Shown here: piece by piece, positions 8,611-18,852 of the stretch
Layout: each line of letters opens with the position of its first letter
How positions within the stretch are numbered: the stretch's first letter is position 1
Origin: an uncultured Prevotellaceae bacterium
GTDB lineage: Bacteria > Bacteroidota > Bacteroidia > Bacteroidales > Bacteroidaceae
NCBI GenBank assembly: GCA_900318815.1
Contig: ONMA01000005.1
Location: 1-64,000, forward strand
Length of the DNA stretch: 64,000 bases
Direction: 5' to 3'
Position numbers and translations under genes: made by a program
The notes under the pieces: generated by a model
Told to the model about the DNA's origin: nothing
The model's database searches: none
What the model saw: only the letters and a program-made list of their open reading frames with translations

Positions 8611-11466
8611 ATGAATTACCGCTTTTTTGAACTGACCAGAAACTCCCTTTTGGGTGTCTCTCTGGCCATGACTTTAGGTGGATTCACGGCCTGCACAGAC
8701 GACTACGACCTGGACGATGAAGGCAACTACCCTTCATGGTTAGGTGGCAGTATCTATGAAGCCTTGAAGAATCCTGAGTCGCTGAACAGTTCGGGTGAGG
8801 AGGTACTCACAGGAACCTTCAGCAACTATGTGCGGCTCATCGATGACTTGGGCTATGCCGAGACGCTGGGCAAAACTGGCTCGAAGACTGTGTTCCCGGC
8901 CAACGATGAGGCGTTTAATCGGTTCTTCGCCAGCAACAGCTGGGGCGTGAGCAAGTATGAGGACCTGACGGAGGCCATGAAGAAACAGCTGCTCTACTCG
9001 TCGATGCTCGACAATGCCCTGCTCGTGGAGATGTTGTCGAATGTACCCTACGATGCCACCTCGGTAACGCAGGGTGAGGCCATGAAGCACACCACTACGG
9101 TTAACGTCATCGACTCGATTACTTTCCTGAGAAACCGGGCTGACATGCCGGTGAACAACAAGTACTGGGAGAAATACTACAACACGGGTATTCACTTGGT
9201 GATGGATAACACGCGCCCGATGATGGTTCACTTCACCGAGGAACAGCTTACGGCCAACAATATCACGACCCGTGGCGAGAACAGTGACTTCGAAGTGGTT
9301 ACTGGCACGCCATACGTTGTCTCAGAGAAGTCGGCCTATATCTTCAGGAACAGGATTATCCACTCCGACGTGACTTGCAAGAACGGATACATTCACCAGA
9401 TGGAGAATGTGCTGGTGCCGCCGGGCAACCTGGCCGAGGTGATACGCACTAATGGCGAGAGCAAGCTCTTTAGCCGTATGCTCGACCGCTTCAGCGCTCC
9501 TTACTACGATGCTGCCACGACGAAGAACTACAACGACTATGCCCAGGCCAATGGACTGTCGTTGATTGACTCCATCTTCCAGAAACGCTATATGAGCCTG
9601 CGCTCGCAGGGCAGCAGTCTGTCCTACGACCCCAACCAGACCACGGTGAGCAACATGTTGCCGTTCGATCCGGGATGGAACAACTATAACAATGGCAATC
9701 AGGGTGAGAACCCTAACAAGGACATTGCCGCCATGTTCGTGCCTACCGACGAGGCTCTGGAGAGCTACTTCCTGCCCGGTGGCGGTGGCGAGTTCCTGAT
9801 TAATCAGTTTGGTGTGAAGCCCAACACCAAGGAGAACCTGGCCGAGAATATCGACTCCATCCCCTTGCAGAATGTGGAGCAGCTGGTGAGCAACCTGATG
9901 AAGAACTCGTTCGTCGGCTCGGTGCCCTCGAAGTTCGGTCATGTCATGGACGAGGCCAACGACCCCATGGGCCTTTCGCTCGAAGTGCTCAATAAGACGA
10001 GTGACGGCAAGTATGACGTGAAGATAGCCAACAACGGTGTGGCCTACATGCTCAACACCATGTTTGCACCCCCGTCGCTGATGGCCGTCTCGGCACCTGT
10101 CACGCTGAGCGACAACATGCGCGTGATGAACGAGGCCGTGAACGACGGCAAGAAGACCTCGTCGTTGGGCCTGAACCTGAACTACTATGCTTATCTGCTG
10201 GCCATGAGTGCCAACTACGCCTTCTTCATCCCCACCGACGATGCCTTTGCCCGTTACTATGTCGATCCTGCCTATCTGCTGGAGAACCAGCCCCGTGTGC
10301 TGAAGTTCTTCTACAACTCGAAGCGCACGCCCAACGTGTCGTGTTCGGCATGGAAGTATAATCCGTCTACAGGCGAGGTGACCGACTCCATCGGCATGGT
10401 TCCCGCTTCGCAGTTTGTCTCGCAGTTCACCGACATCCTGAACTATCACACCGTGGTGCTGGCCGACGGCGACAGCCTGGGACGCAATGGCAACAAGTTC
10501 TACAAGACCAAGCATGGCGGCGAGATTTTCTTCGACAACGGCGTTGCAAAGGGTGGCGGACAGATTAACAACGGCCTGCCCGAGTCGAAGGTGACTCAGA
10601 TCTATAACCAGAAGAACGGCGTTGCCTACGCCATCGACCACGTGATACAATCGCCCCAGCAGTCGGTCTACGATGTGCTGCAGGATTCCCGTTTCTCGGA
10701 GTTCATGGCTCTTTGCAGCGATTTCGACATGGACGACCTGATGGCATTTGCCAGCGACCGGCTGACTGAAATCAATTCCGTGACGAAGAAGAAACGTATG
10801 GATGCCTACCATACCTTTGCCGCAAAGGGTGGCCTGACAGACAATGTGAACTATTTCAATTCCTATAACTACACGGTCTATGCCCCCGACAACGATGCCA
10901 TGCGCCTTGCCTTCGAGCGTGGCCTGCCCCGTTGGAGCGACGTCAAGGTGCTTTACGACCAGTATAATGAGGAGTTCCAGGAGATGAAGCAGCGCGGCGT
11001 GGAAATCAGCGAAGAGATTCAGGCTGCTCGCGACAAGGCATTAGCCATGGTCGAGGAAATCAATGCCTTCATCCGCTATCATTTCCAGGACAACTCCGTC
11101 TATGCCGATAAAGTCGTAGAGTCTGGCGTATTCCCCACGGCATGCTCCGACACGCTCGGTATTCGTGAGAAGCTGACCATCACTGGCGGGGGCGACCGCA
11201 TCGTCATTACCGACAAGTCGGGTCAGCAAGCTACGGTCGATGCCACCGACGCGGAGAGAATCTCGAACCAGATGGCCCGCGACTTTGTGATAGCCAACCG
11301 CAGAATCTCGACCTCGTCGTTTGCTGCTGTCCATCAGATAAGTGTCCCGCTGAGCTCGCATGTAGGCACCAACCGCTACGATGCCGCATGGACAGGTGCA
11401 GGAGCAAGACAACGGCTGGCCGCTTTCCGCAAGCTGTTCGACGAGAAGTTGTACCTGCGATATTGA
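8611..11466 (+). CDS. Fasciclin-domain surface lipoprotein (951 residues)
   Basis: A signal sequence ends in FTACTDDYD, a lipobox with Cys near residue 29 followed by acidic residues, which in Bacteroidota favours surface export. Repeated fasciclin (FAS1) signatures follow, such as 'KTVFPANDEAFNRFF' near residue 90, 'AAMFVPTDEALESYF' near 370, 'YAFFIPTDDAFARYY' near 535 and 'YTVYAPDNDAMRLAF' near 755, so about four FAS1 modules are likely. FAS1 domains mediate adhesion or polysaccharide contact. It stands 33 nt before a SusC gene and probably acts as an accessory binding lipoprotein of that transporter. The ligand is unknown. Confidence 0.8.
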   Translation: MNYRFFELTRNSLLGVSLAMTLGGFTACTDDYDLDDEGNYPSWLGGSIYEALKNPESLNSSGEEVLTGTFSNYVRLIDDLGYAETLGKTGSKTVFPANDEAFNRFFASNSWGVSKYEDLTEAMKKQLLYSSMLDNALLVEMLSNVPYDATSVTQGEAMKHTTTVNVIDSITFLRNRADMPVNNKYWEKYYNTGIHLVMDNTRPMMVHFTEEQLTANNITTRGENSDFEVVTGTPYVVSEKSAYIFRNRIIHSDVTCKNGYIHQMENVLVPPGNLAEVIRTNGESKLFSRMLDRFSAPYYDAATTKNYNDYAQANGLSLIDSIFQKRYMSLRSQGSSLSYDPNQTTVSNMLPFDPGWNNYNNGNQGENPNKDIAAMFVPTDEALESYFLPGGGGEFLINQFGVKPNTKENLAENIDSIPLQNVEQLVSNLMKNSFVGSVPSKFGHVMDEANDPMGLSLEVLNKTSDGKYDVKIANNGVAYMLNTMFAPPSLMAVSAPVTLSDNMRVMNEAVNDGKKTSSLGLNLNYYAYLLAMSANYAFFIPTDDAFARYYVDPAYLLENQPRVLKFFYNSKRTPNVSCSAWKYNPSTGEVTDSIGMVPASQFVSQFTDILNYHTVVLADGDSLGRNGNKFYKTKHGGEIFFDNGVAKGGGQINNGLPESKVTQIYNQKNGVAYAIDHVIQSPQQSVYDVLQDSRFSEFMALCSDFDMDDLMAFASDRLTEINSVTKKKRMDAYHTFAAKGGLTDNVNYFNSYNYTVYAPDNDAMRLAFERGLPRWSDVKVLYDQYNEEFQEMKQRGVEISEEIQAARDKALAMVEEINAFIRYHFQDNSVYADKVVESGVFPTACSDTLGIREKLTITGGGDRIVITDKSGQQATVDATDAERISNQMARDFVIANRRISTSSFAAVHQISVPLSSHVGTNRYDAAWTGAGARQRLAAFRKLFDEKLYLRY

Positions 11467-11499
11467 GAATTGAAAACTGACAATTGAAAACTGAATAAT

Positions 11500-14400
11500 A
11501 TGATTACCAAGATAAACAAACGACTTCTGATAAGTTTGTCATTTATCATTTGTCATTTATCATTTAGCTTTGCGCAATCAGCACGCATATCAGGCGTGGT
11601 GAATGATGATATGGGGCCTGTCATGATGTGTAATGTGGTGGAGGTCGACGGCAACAACCGTAACATCTCCTTCGCCCAGACCGACTTCAACGGAAACTTC
11701 TCCATGACGGTCAAGAACACGAAGAACAAGCTGAAGATCTCATACGTGGGCTTCAAGACGCAGATCCTGCCCATCGGAACCCGTACTACCTTCAACATCA
11801 AGCTGCAGAACGCCACCCAGATTAAAGAGGTGACGGTGACGGCGAAGAAGAAGTTCAACCAAGGCGGACTGGCCATTCCCGACCGGGAAGTCTCGGTGGC
11901 CGCCCAGACGTTCAACATGAGTGCCGTCGACGGTCTGGCCTTCACGTCGGCCGACGAGGCCCTGCAAGGTCAGATTGCCGGTCTCGACATCGTGGCCAAC
12001 TCTGGTAACCTGGGTGCCGGAACCTCCATGCGTCTGCGTGGTGTCACCTCCATTAATGGCTCGGCCGAGCCGCTCATTGTGGTCGACGGCAACATCTTCG
12101 ACAACCCCGACGAGAACTTCGACTTCCAGAACGCTAACGAGGAAACCTATGCTTCTCTGCTCTCGGTGAATCCCTCCGACATTGAGGACATACAGGTGCT
12201 GAAGGATGCCGCAGCAACGGCAATCTGGGGTTCGCGTGGTGCCAACGGCGTTATCTCTATCCGCACCAAGCGCGGTGCCCGTGGAGCCACTCGCGTTGAC
12301 TACTCGCTGCGCATACAGACCAGCTGGCAGCCCAAGGGCTACAACCTGCTGAATGGCGACGACTACACGATGATGCTCAAGGAGATGTACTACAATCCCT
12401 CGCAGAGTGCCACGGCCACCACAAACATCAACGAGATTAACTACAACCGTTCGTGGGCCGAGTTCGAGAACTGGAACAACAACACCGACTGGGTGGACGA
12501 GGTGCAGCAGACGGCCTGGAGCCAGTATCACTACCTGACCATCTCGGGTGGCGGCGAGAAGGCCAACTTCCGTATCTCGGCTGGCTACGACCATCAGAAC
12601 GGTACCATCATTGAGCAGCGTCTGGACCGCTTTACTACCAAGCTGGCTCTGGACTACTTCGTGAGCGACCGTATCACGTTCCGCACCACGTTCCCCTTGA
12701 CCTATACGGCCAACCATCGCAACTACGACGACAATATCTTAGGACGTGCCCAGAAGATGGCGCCCAACATGAGCGTCTATCGCCAGGATGCCAACGGCAA
12801 CAACACGTCGGAGTATTACATCATGCTGCCCGAAGGTGCCAGCAACGAGGCCGGTTCGTCGGTTGCCCAGACATCCTCCAAGCAGCTGAGCAATATCCGT
12901 GACTTAGGCAACCCTGTGGCCATTGCCCATAAGGCCTGGCGCGACGAGAACACCTATCGCATTTCGCCCGAGTTCCGTCTGGACTATTACCTCTTGGGCA
13001 AGGACGACAGCCACACACAGCTCAACTATACGGGTCTGGTCTATATAGACATATTCTCGAAGAGCGAGCCCAAGTACTGGTCGGGTGAACTTTCGACCAA
13101 GGGCTGGAACGACGGCAACTATAATCGTAGCGAGGTCTACGACTACAACTCGCTGGCCTTCACCACCCGTCACACCATGACCTTCAACCCCCATTTCAAC
13201 AACGAAGACCTTTATGCAACTATGCTGGGCCGCTGGGAGATGACGTCGGGTAACGACAACAGCCAGACGGTGGTCAACAGGAATGCACCTAACGGCGTTT
13301 CTTCGCCCACTGTCGATACGGCCATTGAGGACATGAACTCGGGCAACGGCCAGTGGCGTTCGATGTCCTTGACCTATAGCGGTCACTTCTCCTACAAGTC
13401 AAAATACAGCTTCGACTTCTCTGTGCGTGCCGACGGTACCACCAAGTTCGGCGACTCCAAGAAGTGGGGCTGGTTCCCGGGAGTCTCTGCCCGCTGGAAC
13501 ATCAGCGACGAGAAGTTCATGGACTGGTCCAAGAAGTTCATCTCCATGCTTTCGTTCCGTCCCTCATGGGGTATCGTGGGCCGTCAGCCCGGCTCGCAGT
13601 ACTTGCAGTATGCCAAGTATAACACCTCCGGCCTGTATGGAAGCATCGCCGACACGAAGAGTGTAACCTATCTGGAGGGTCTGCAGCTCAACGAGTTGCA
13701 ATGGGAGCGCACCACACAGTACAACGTGGGTGGCGACTTCGGCTTCCTCGACGACCGCATCACCGGCGACTTCAACTACTACTTCAAGCGCACCAAGGAC
13801 TTGCTTATGTCGGGTGTCCGTGTTCCTTCCTCCGCTGGCTTCACGTCGCTGGCATGGGCCAATGTGGGCGAGATGACCAACAAGGGCTGGGAGTTGAATG
13901 TCAACGCCAACAAGATTATCAAGGTGGGTAATTTCTCGGTAAGTGCCAACTTCAACATCTCTCAGAACTTCAATGAGATTGTCGACATGGACGAGAGTGT
14001 GTTGGAGAGTATCAACTCGGAGTGGAACTCTGGCGGTCGTGGACAGTTCCTCAACCGCATTCAGAAGGGCAACCCGCTTGGCTCCATCTACGGCCTGCGC
14101 TATCAGGGTGTCTACCAGTACACCTACGAGTACCTGACCAACCTGAAGACCAGCAACGGCTGGGATGGCGAGCAGCTGCGTGCCTACATCAACGACGAGT
14201 TCCTTGCCAAGGGCAAGACCGCTCCTATCGCCATCGACAATGACGGCAAGGTGATGATGGATGCCAAGGGTAATCCTATCCGTCTGGTCTATGACTTCAA
14301 CGAGGGTAAGTCGACCTACGAGTTCCAGGGTGGCGATGCCATCTATGAGGACGTCAACCACGACGGACAGATCAACTCGCTTGACATTGTCTACTTAGGC

Positions 14401-14898
14401 AACTCCAACCCCCATCTCAATGGTGGCTTCGGCTTCAACTTCCAGTATGGCGACTGGTCGCTCAGAAGCAACTTCAACTATCGTCAGGGCATCAAGATCG
14501 TGAACTCGGCCAAGATGGGCTTGGAGGAGATGTTCAATGCCTACAACCAGAGCTCGGCTGTGAACTGGCGCTGGCGCAAGAACGGCGATGTCACCACGAT
14601 GCCGCGTGCCATGTTCGATACAGGCTACAACTGGCAGGGTAGCGACCGCTATGTGGAGGATGCTTCCTTCGTCCGCATGAGCTACATCCAGCTGGTCTAC
14701 AACTTCAACCGCAAGCTGCTGAAGCCGCTTGGCCTGCGTCGTCTGCAAGTGAGTCTCTCGGGCCAGAACCTGTTATGCTGGAGCAAGTACAGCGGCACCG
14801 ACCCGGAGCATTCGCCCGGTTCGTGGGGCATTGCCTACGACAGCTCTCAGACTCCTCGCTCAAAGTCGGTGACGATGAACCTGCAAGTGGGATTCTAA
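11500..14898 (+). CDS. SusC-type TonB-dependent outer-membrane transporter (first pair)
   Basis: A 1132-residue protein with a signal peptide ending SFAQS, an N-terminal carboxypeptidase-regulatory-like beta-sandwich (about residues 28-115), then the plug with 'LRGVTSINGSAEPLIVVDG' and 'ILVLKDAAATAIWGSRGANG'-like sequence (visible as VLKDAAATAIWGSRGANG), then a long barrel to a final aromatic residue (QVGF). SusC proteins import oligosaccharides or peptides with a SusD lid. The matching SusD starts 43 nt downstream. The signal-peptide codons include a tandem 14-bp repeat (11535-11562). Confidence 0.92.
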   Translation: MITKINKRLLISLSFIICHLSFSFAQSARISGVVNDDMGPVMMCNVVEVDGNNRNISFAQTDFNGNFSMTVKNTKNKLKISYVGFKTQILPIGTRTTFNIKLQNATQIKEVTVTAKKKFNQGGLAIPDREVSVAAQTFNMSAVDGLAFTSADEALQGQIAGLDIVANSGNLGAGTSMRLRGVTSINGSAEPLIVVDGNIFDNPDENFDFQNANEETYASLLSVNPSDIEDIQVLKDAAATAIWGSRGANGVISIRTKRGARGATRVDYSLRIQTSWQPKGYNLLNGDDYTMMLKEMYYNPSQSATATTNINEINYNRSWAEFENWNNNTDWVDEVQQTAWSQYHYLTISGGGEKANFRISAGYDHQNGTIIEQRLDRFTTKLALDYFVSDRITFRTTFPLTYTANHRNYDDNILGRAQKMAPNMSVYRQDANGNNTSEYYIMLPEGASNEAGSSVAQTSSKQLSNIRDLGNPVAIAHKAWRDENTYRISPEFRLDYYLLGKDDSHTQLNYTGLVYIDIFSKSEPKYWSGELSTKGWNDGNYNRSEVYDYNSLAFTTRHTMTFNPHFNNEDLYATMLGRWEMTSGNDNSQTVVNRNAPNGVSSPTVDTAIEDMNSGNGQWRSMSLTYSGHFSYKSKYSFDFSVRADGTTKFGDSKKWGWFPGVSARWNISDEKFMDWSKKFISMLSFRPSWGIVGRQPGSQYLQYAKYNTSGLYGSIADTKSVTYLEGLQLNELQWERTTQYNVGGDFGFLDDRITGDFNYYFKRTKDLLMSGVRVPSSAGFTSLAWANVGEMTNKGWELNVNANKIIKVGNFSVSANFNISQNFNEIVDMDESVLESINSEWNSGGRGQFLNRIQKGNPLGSIYGLRYQGVYQYTYEYLTNLKTSNGWDGEQLRAYINDEFLAKGKTAPIAIDNDGKVMMDAKGNPIRLVYDFNEGKSTYEFQGGDAIYEDVNHDGQINSLDIVYLGNSNPHLNGGFGFNFQYGDWSLRSNFNYRQGIKIVNSAKMGLEEMFNAYNQSSAVNWRWRKNGDVTTMPRAMFDTGYNWQGSDRYVEDASFVRMSYIQLVYNFNRKLLKPLGLRRLQVSLSGQNLLCWSKYSGTDPEHSPGSWGIAYDSSQTPRSKSVTMNLQVGF
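11535..11562 (+). repeat. Tandem 14-bp repeat inside the SusC signal-peptide codons
   Basis: TTTGTCATTTATCA occurs twice back to back, followed by TTTA. Because 14 is not a multiple of three, the two copies are read in different frames yet both give hydrophobic residues. Confidence 0.8.
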
Positions 14899-14941
14899 GG
14901 AATTGACAATTGATAATTAATATAATTGAAAATTGAAAGTT

Positions 14942-16720
14942 ATGATAACTAATAGCATAAAGCATTTTCTCGTTGCAGGTTCCGTCTGTTGCGGTCTGGC
15001 CGCGACACTCTGCTCGTGCAACGACTTCCTGACCATCTATCCCACCGACCGCACCGTGGGAACGGATTTCTGGAAGACGAAGGGCGACGTGGAAGAAATG
15101 GTGAATGGTGCCTACAAGAGCATGCTGGACTACAGCATTCAGGAGCGTGCCATTGTCTGGGGAGCCTATCGCTCGGATGAACTGGTAAAGCAGAAGGACC
15201 TGAGCAACATCACGCTCGACAATATTAGTGCGGTCAACCTGCTGCCTACCAACGGCTACAACTCATGGGCCTCTTTCTATAAGGTCATTAACAACTGCAA
15301 TATCGTTCTCAACCATGCTCCGCAAGTGCTGGCCGAAGATCCGGAGTTTACGGAGGGCGACTACCAGACAATACGTGCGCAGATGCTTGCCTTGCGCAGC
15401 CTTTGCTACTTCTATCTGGTGCGCACGTTCCGCGACATTCCCTATTCCAGTCAGTCGTTTGAGGACGACAGTCAGAACCTGATTATAGAGCAGAGTACTC
15501 CCGACGTGGTGTTGCAGCATTGTTTAGACGACCTGGTGGAAGCCGAGCGCTACATCATGAAGTCGGGGGCCTACGGGCGCAACGACTGGCGCAACTGGGG
15601 CTACTTTACCCGCGATGCCGTGGATGCCCTGATGGCCGACATCTACCTCTGGCGTGCCGCCATGACCCATAGTCAGAGCGACTACCAGCAGGTTGTTTCT
15701 TACGTGGACAAGGTGATCGATGCCAAGGATGCCTACTACAACCTCTATCATGTGGACAACGTGACTGCAGCCGAAGAGGACAAGTACCACTTAGAGGAGG
15801 GCGATGAGGCTTTCTATACGATCTTCAACTACAATGTTGGCAACTCGCATGAGAGCATCCTTGAGTGGCAGTACAATGGCCGCAACAACTCCAACCAGGC
15901 TCTTGAGAACTATTACTATCAGGCCGGCAATGAGGACAACTACAGCAGAACTTCCATGCTGATGGCCTCGCAGATATTCAACTCCGTGGCCACCAATGCC
16001 AACACGGCTCAGGGCACCAAGGTCTATCTCACCAAGAACGACTACCGCTTCTGGAACAACGTCTACGAGGCCAACAACGAGGAAGCCTTGCAGTTGGGCG
16101 TTCGCAAGATGATTGACAATACGGGCACCATCTACGACAACAAGAACACGTTGGGAGCCAGCCAGACTAACGACCGTGCATTCAAGGAGTTCCGCCAGAA
16201 CTGGATTGTCTACCGCCTGACCGACCTCATGCTGATGAAGGCCGAAGCCCTGGTCGAGACGGCTGCCAACGACAGCGACGTGGTGACCCTGCAGCGGGCT
16301 TTCGACCTGGTGCAGGCGGTGAACAAGCGTTCGTTGGTGAAGGATGCCAAGGACACGCTGCTCTTCGACGATTACAAGGCCAAGACGAGCATGGAACTCC
16401 TGGTGCTTGCCGAGCGCGAACGCGAGCTGTGCTTCGAGGGCAAGCGCTGGTACGACCTGATGCGCTATTGCTATCGCCACATGACAGGCGTGAACATCAG
16501 TCAGAGACTGGCCGACACCTCCGCATGGCCCGAACTCTATCAGCCCATGCTGAAGATGATTATCCGCAAGTATGAGGCTGGCAAGGGCGATGCCGTATCC
16601 TACAAGATGAAGGGCGAGCCCTACCTCTACTGGCCCATACTGGAGAGCGAGCTGAAAGTAAACAACCTGTTGAAGCAGAATCCTGTTTACATTCAGGAGA
16701 AGTCGACTTCGAAGAACTAA
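14942..16720 (+). CDS. SusD-like glycan-binding lipoprotein (first pair)
   Basis: A 592-residue protein. The ATG at 14942 is preferred to the in-frame TTG nine bases upstream because neighbouring genes also start at an ATG after the AT-rich AATTGAAA spacer. The signal ends LAATLCSCNDFL (lipobox Cys). Typical SusD features are seen: 'NDFLTIYPTDRTVGTDFW' at the mature start, the helical TPR-like region with RAQMLALRSLCYFYLVRTFR, and a C-terminal 'ERERELCFEGKRWYDLMRY' motif. It forms the lid of the upstream SusC and captures substrate outside the cell. Confidence 0.92.
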   Translation: MITNSIKHFLVAGSVCCGLAATLCSCNDFLTIYPTDRTVGTDFWKTKGDVEEMVNGAYKSMLDYSIQERAIVWGAYRSDELVKQKDLSNITLDNISAVNLLPTNGYNSWASFYKVINNCNIVLNHAPQVLAEDPEFTEGDYQTIRAQMLALRSLCYFYLVRTFRDIPYSSQSFEDDSQNLIIEQSTPDVVLQHCLDDLVEAERYIMKSGAYGRNDWRNWGYFTRDAVDALMADIYLWRAAMTHSQSDYQQVVSYVDKVIDAKDAYYNLYHVDNVTAAEEDKYHLEEGDEAFYTIFNYNVGNSHESILEWQYNGRNNSNQALENYYYQAGNEDNYSRTSMLMASQIFNSVATNANTAQGTKVYLTKNDYRFWNNVYEANNEEALQLGVRKMIDNTGTIYDNKNTLGASQTNDRAFKEFRQNWIVYRLTDLMLMKAEALVETAANDSDVVTLQRAFDLVQAVNKRSLVKDAKDTLLFDDYKAKTSMELLVLAERERELCFEGKRWYDLMRYCYRHMTGVNISQRLADTSAWPELYQPMLKMIIRKYEAGKGDAVSYKMKGEPYLYWPILESELKVNNLLKQNPVYIQEKSTSKN

Positions 16721-16751
16721 TGACGAACCTAATGAATAAATATTAAGCGCT

Positions 16752-18803
16752 ATGAGACGATTAAGTATTATCATATTTTCATTGCTTGGCATTTTCTCTT
16801 TCAATGCTTGCAAGGAAGACATTGACGAGTCGAACCTGTACACCTTTACGGGCGAGACGATTGAGGACTATCTCCTGAATCGTAGCGACCGCTTCAGCAG
16901 TTTCAACTACATCCTGGGGCGCATAGGCTACGACAAGATTCTTGCAGCCTATGGAACCTATACTTGCTTTGCTCCCTCGAACGATGCGGTCACCCAGTAC
17001 ATTGACAGCCTCTACGACGACATGAGCAACAAGGACCTGCCCCATAACGGCATGACGGCACGTGGCTTAGAGGGACTCACCGACTCGCTCTGCAACGACA
17101 TTGCCCTGTTCCATCTGCTCAGTACAAAGGTGATGGGTGTCGATATGGGTGGCGGCATGACCATCAAGACCATCCTCGGACGCGACATCAACACCTCCAT
17201 TGACTCCATCTCGGGGCAGTTGGTGGTGAGCCGTGCTTCCACCGTGACCAGCATGGACAATGAGCTGGAGAATGGCGTGCTGCATGAGATTGACTGCGTC
17301 ATCCGCCGTTCCAACATGCTGATTGCCGGTGAGTTGGAGAACCATAGCGAGAGTTTCTCCCTCTTCTCCATGGCCCTGAAGGCCACCGGCCTGGCCGACA
17401 GCCTTTCGGAGCAAAGCCGCAAGAATTTCGCTCCCGTCGATAACACCCGTGGCTTCTATCTGCCCGAGAAGTGCGAGCTGGGATATACCATCTTTGCCGA
17501 GACCGATGAGGTGTTTGCCGAGAAAGGAATCACCGAGCTTGAGCAGCTGGCCGACTATGCCGCAAGCATCTATGCCAAGTCGGGCGAGGAGGGTACCGGC
17601 TGGTACGACTATGCACGCAAGAACCATATTGAAATCAGCACGGGCACAGACTATAAGAACCCGTGGAACGTGCTGAGCATGTTCGTCAGGTATCACATTC
17701 TGAAGTTTAAAGTGCCGTTCGACAAGTTGGTCAACGACCACAACCAGACCTCGAAGGTGACCTTGGTAGAATACTATGAGACCATGCTGCCCTACACGCT
17801 GGTGAAGGTGACCCGCAATGCCAGCAAGCGCATGCTGAACCGCTGGATAGCCAACAGCTCGCTTACCGACATGGTGGCCGAACTGGGTTCCAATGCCATG
17901 CACACCGTCTTGTTCGAGGGAGTTGAGCTTGCCGGACAGAAAGAGCAGATTCCTGCCGTGAATGGTTACATCCACCCCATCAAGAGCCTGCTTGTCTACG
18001 ACGAGAACGTGCCCCGTGGAGCCTTGAACGAGCGCATCCGTATTGACGATGCCTCCATCTTTGGCGAGATGATGTCCAACTCCTTCCGTCGCATCAGCGA
18101 CAGCGAGGTCAACGCCATGAACGGCGGCAAGACCGGCACCGACGGCGACCTGAGCGGCAGCTACATCCGCATCCCGCCCGGCTTCTTCGAGAACCTCTCT
18201 ATCTATAATGGCGACGATACGCGACTTTACTACCTTCCCGGCCAGAGCAACGGATGGAGCAACTATCAGGGCGACGAGTTCAACTGTAAGGGCAACTACG
18301 ACTTTGCCATGCGTCTGCCGCCGGTGCCCGAGGGCACTTACGAGCTGCGTGTGGGCTACACGGCCGAGCTTGCCCGAGGCATGTTGCAGTTTTACTTAGG
18401 CAGTTCTTCGGAACTCACGACGATGAAGGCACTCGACATCCCTCTCGACATGCGTATCATCCCCGTGAACAACTCCAACCTCTCGCCCGATGTCTATACG
18501 GGCTGGTGCGACTGGACCCGTCTGGACGACAAGGGTGTGGAGAGCGACGGCAACATGCGCAACCTGGGCTATATGCGTGGCCCGCTCTACTATACCGTGG
18601 GCGTCAACTCCGGCAACTATGCCCGCAACAATCCCAAGGACTTGCGTCGCATCCTCACCCGTCAGCACTTCGACCAGGGTGAATACTGGCTGCGCTTCAA
18701 GAGCGTGATCGACAACTCCAGCGCACAGTTCCACCTTGACTACATCGAGTTCTGCCCGGAGAATGTCTACAACAACACCCGGTATGTCGAGGATATGTAC
18801 TAA
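16752..18803 (+). CDS. Fasciclin-domain lipoprotein with a C-terminal beta-sandwich (683 residues)
   Basis: The signal ends FSFNACKED (lipobox Cys). The first ~430 residues hold FAS1-type segments ('YTCFAPSNDAVTQYI' near residue 75 and 'GVLHEIDCVI' near 178, the usual end of a FAS1 module). Residues about 460-683 look like a jelly-roll or carbohydrate-binding module, with 'GNYDFAMRLPPVPEGTYELR' and 'GEYWLRFKSVIDNSSAQFHL'. It starts 31 nt after the SusD stop and is co-transcribed. Its first 18 coding bases match those of the second SusC gene at 20657. Role: probable accessory binding protein; ligand unknown. Confidence 0.8.
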   Translation: MRRLSIIIFSLLGIFSFNACKEDIDESNLYTFTGETIEDYLLNRSDRFSSFNYILGRIGYDKILAAYGTYTCFAPSNDAVTQYIDSLYDDMSNKDLPHNGMTARGLEGLTDSLCNDIALFHLLSTKVMGVDMGGGMTIKTILGRDINTSIDSISGQLVVSRASTVTSMDNELENGVLHEIDCVIRRSNMLIAGELENHSESFSLFSMALKATGLADSLSEQSRKNFAPVDNTRGFYLPEKCELGYTIFAETDEVFAEKGITELEQLADYAASIYAKSGEEGTGWYDYARKNHIEISTGTDYKNPWNVLSMFVRYHILKFKVPFDKLVNDHNQTSKVTLVEYYETMLPYTLVKVTRNASKRMLNRWIANSSLTDMVAELGSNAMHTVLFEGVELAGQKEQIPAVNGYIHPIKSLLVYDENVPRGALNERIRIDDASIFGEMMSNSFRRISDSEVNAMNGGKTGTDGDLSGSYIRIPPGFFENLSIYNGDDTRLYYLPGQSNGWSNYQGDEFNCKGNYDFAMRLPPVPEGTYELRVGYTAELARGMLQFYLGSSSELTTMKALDIPLDMRIIPVNNSNLSPDVYTGWCDWTRLDDKGVESDGNMRNLGYMRGPLYYTVGVNSGNYARNNPKDLRRILTRQHFDQGEYWLRFKSVIDNSSAQFHLDYIEFCPENVYNNTRYVEDMY

Positions 18804-18852
18804 GGGCGGCCTGTGGCTTAATTGAAAATTGAAAAATTGAAAATTGAAAATT

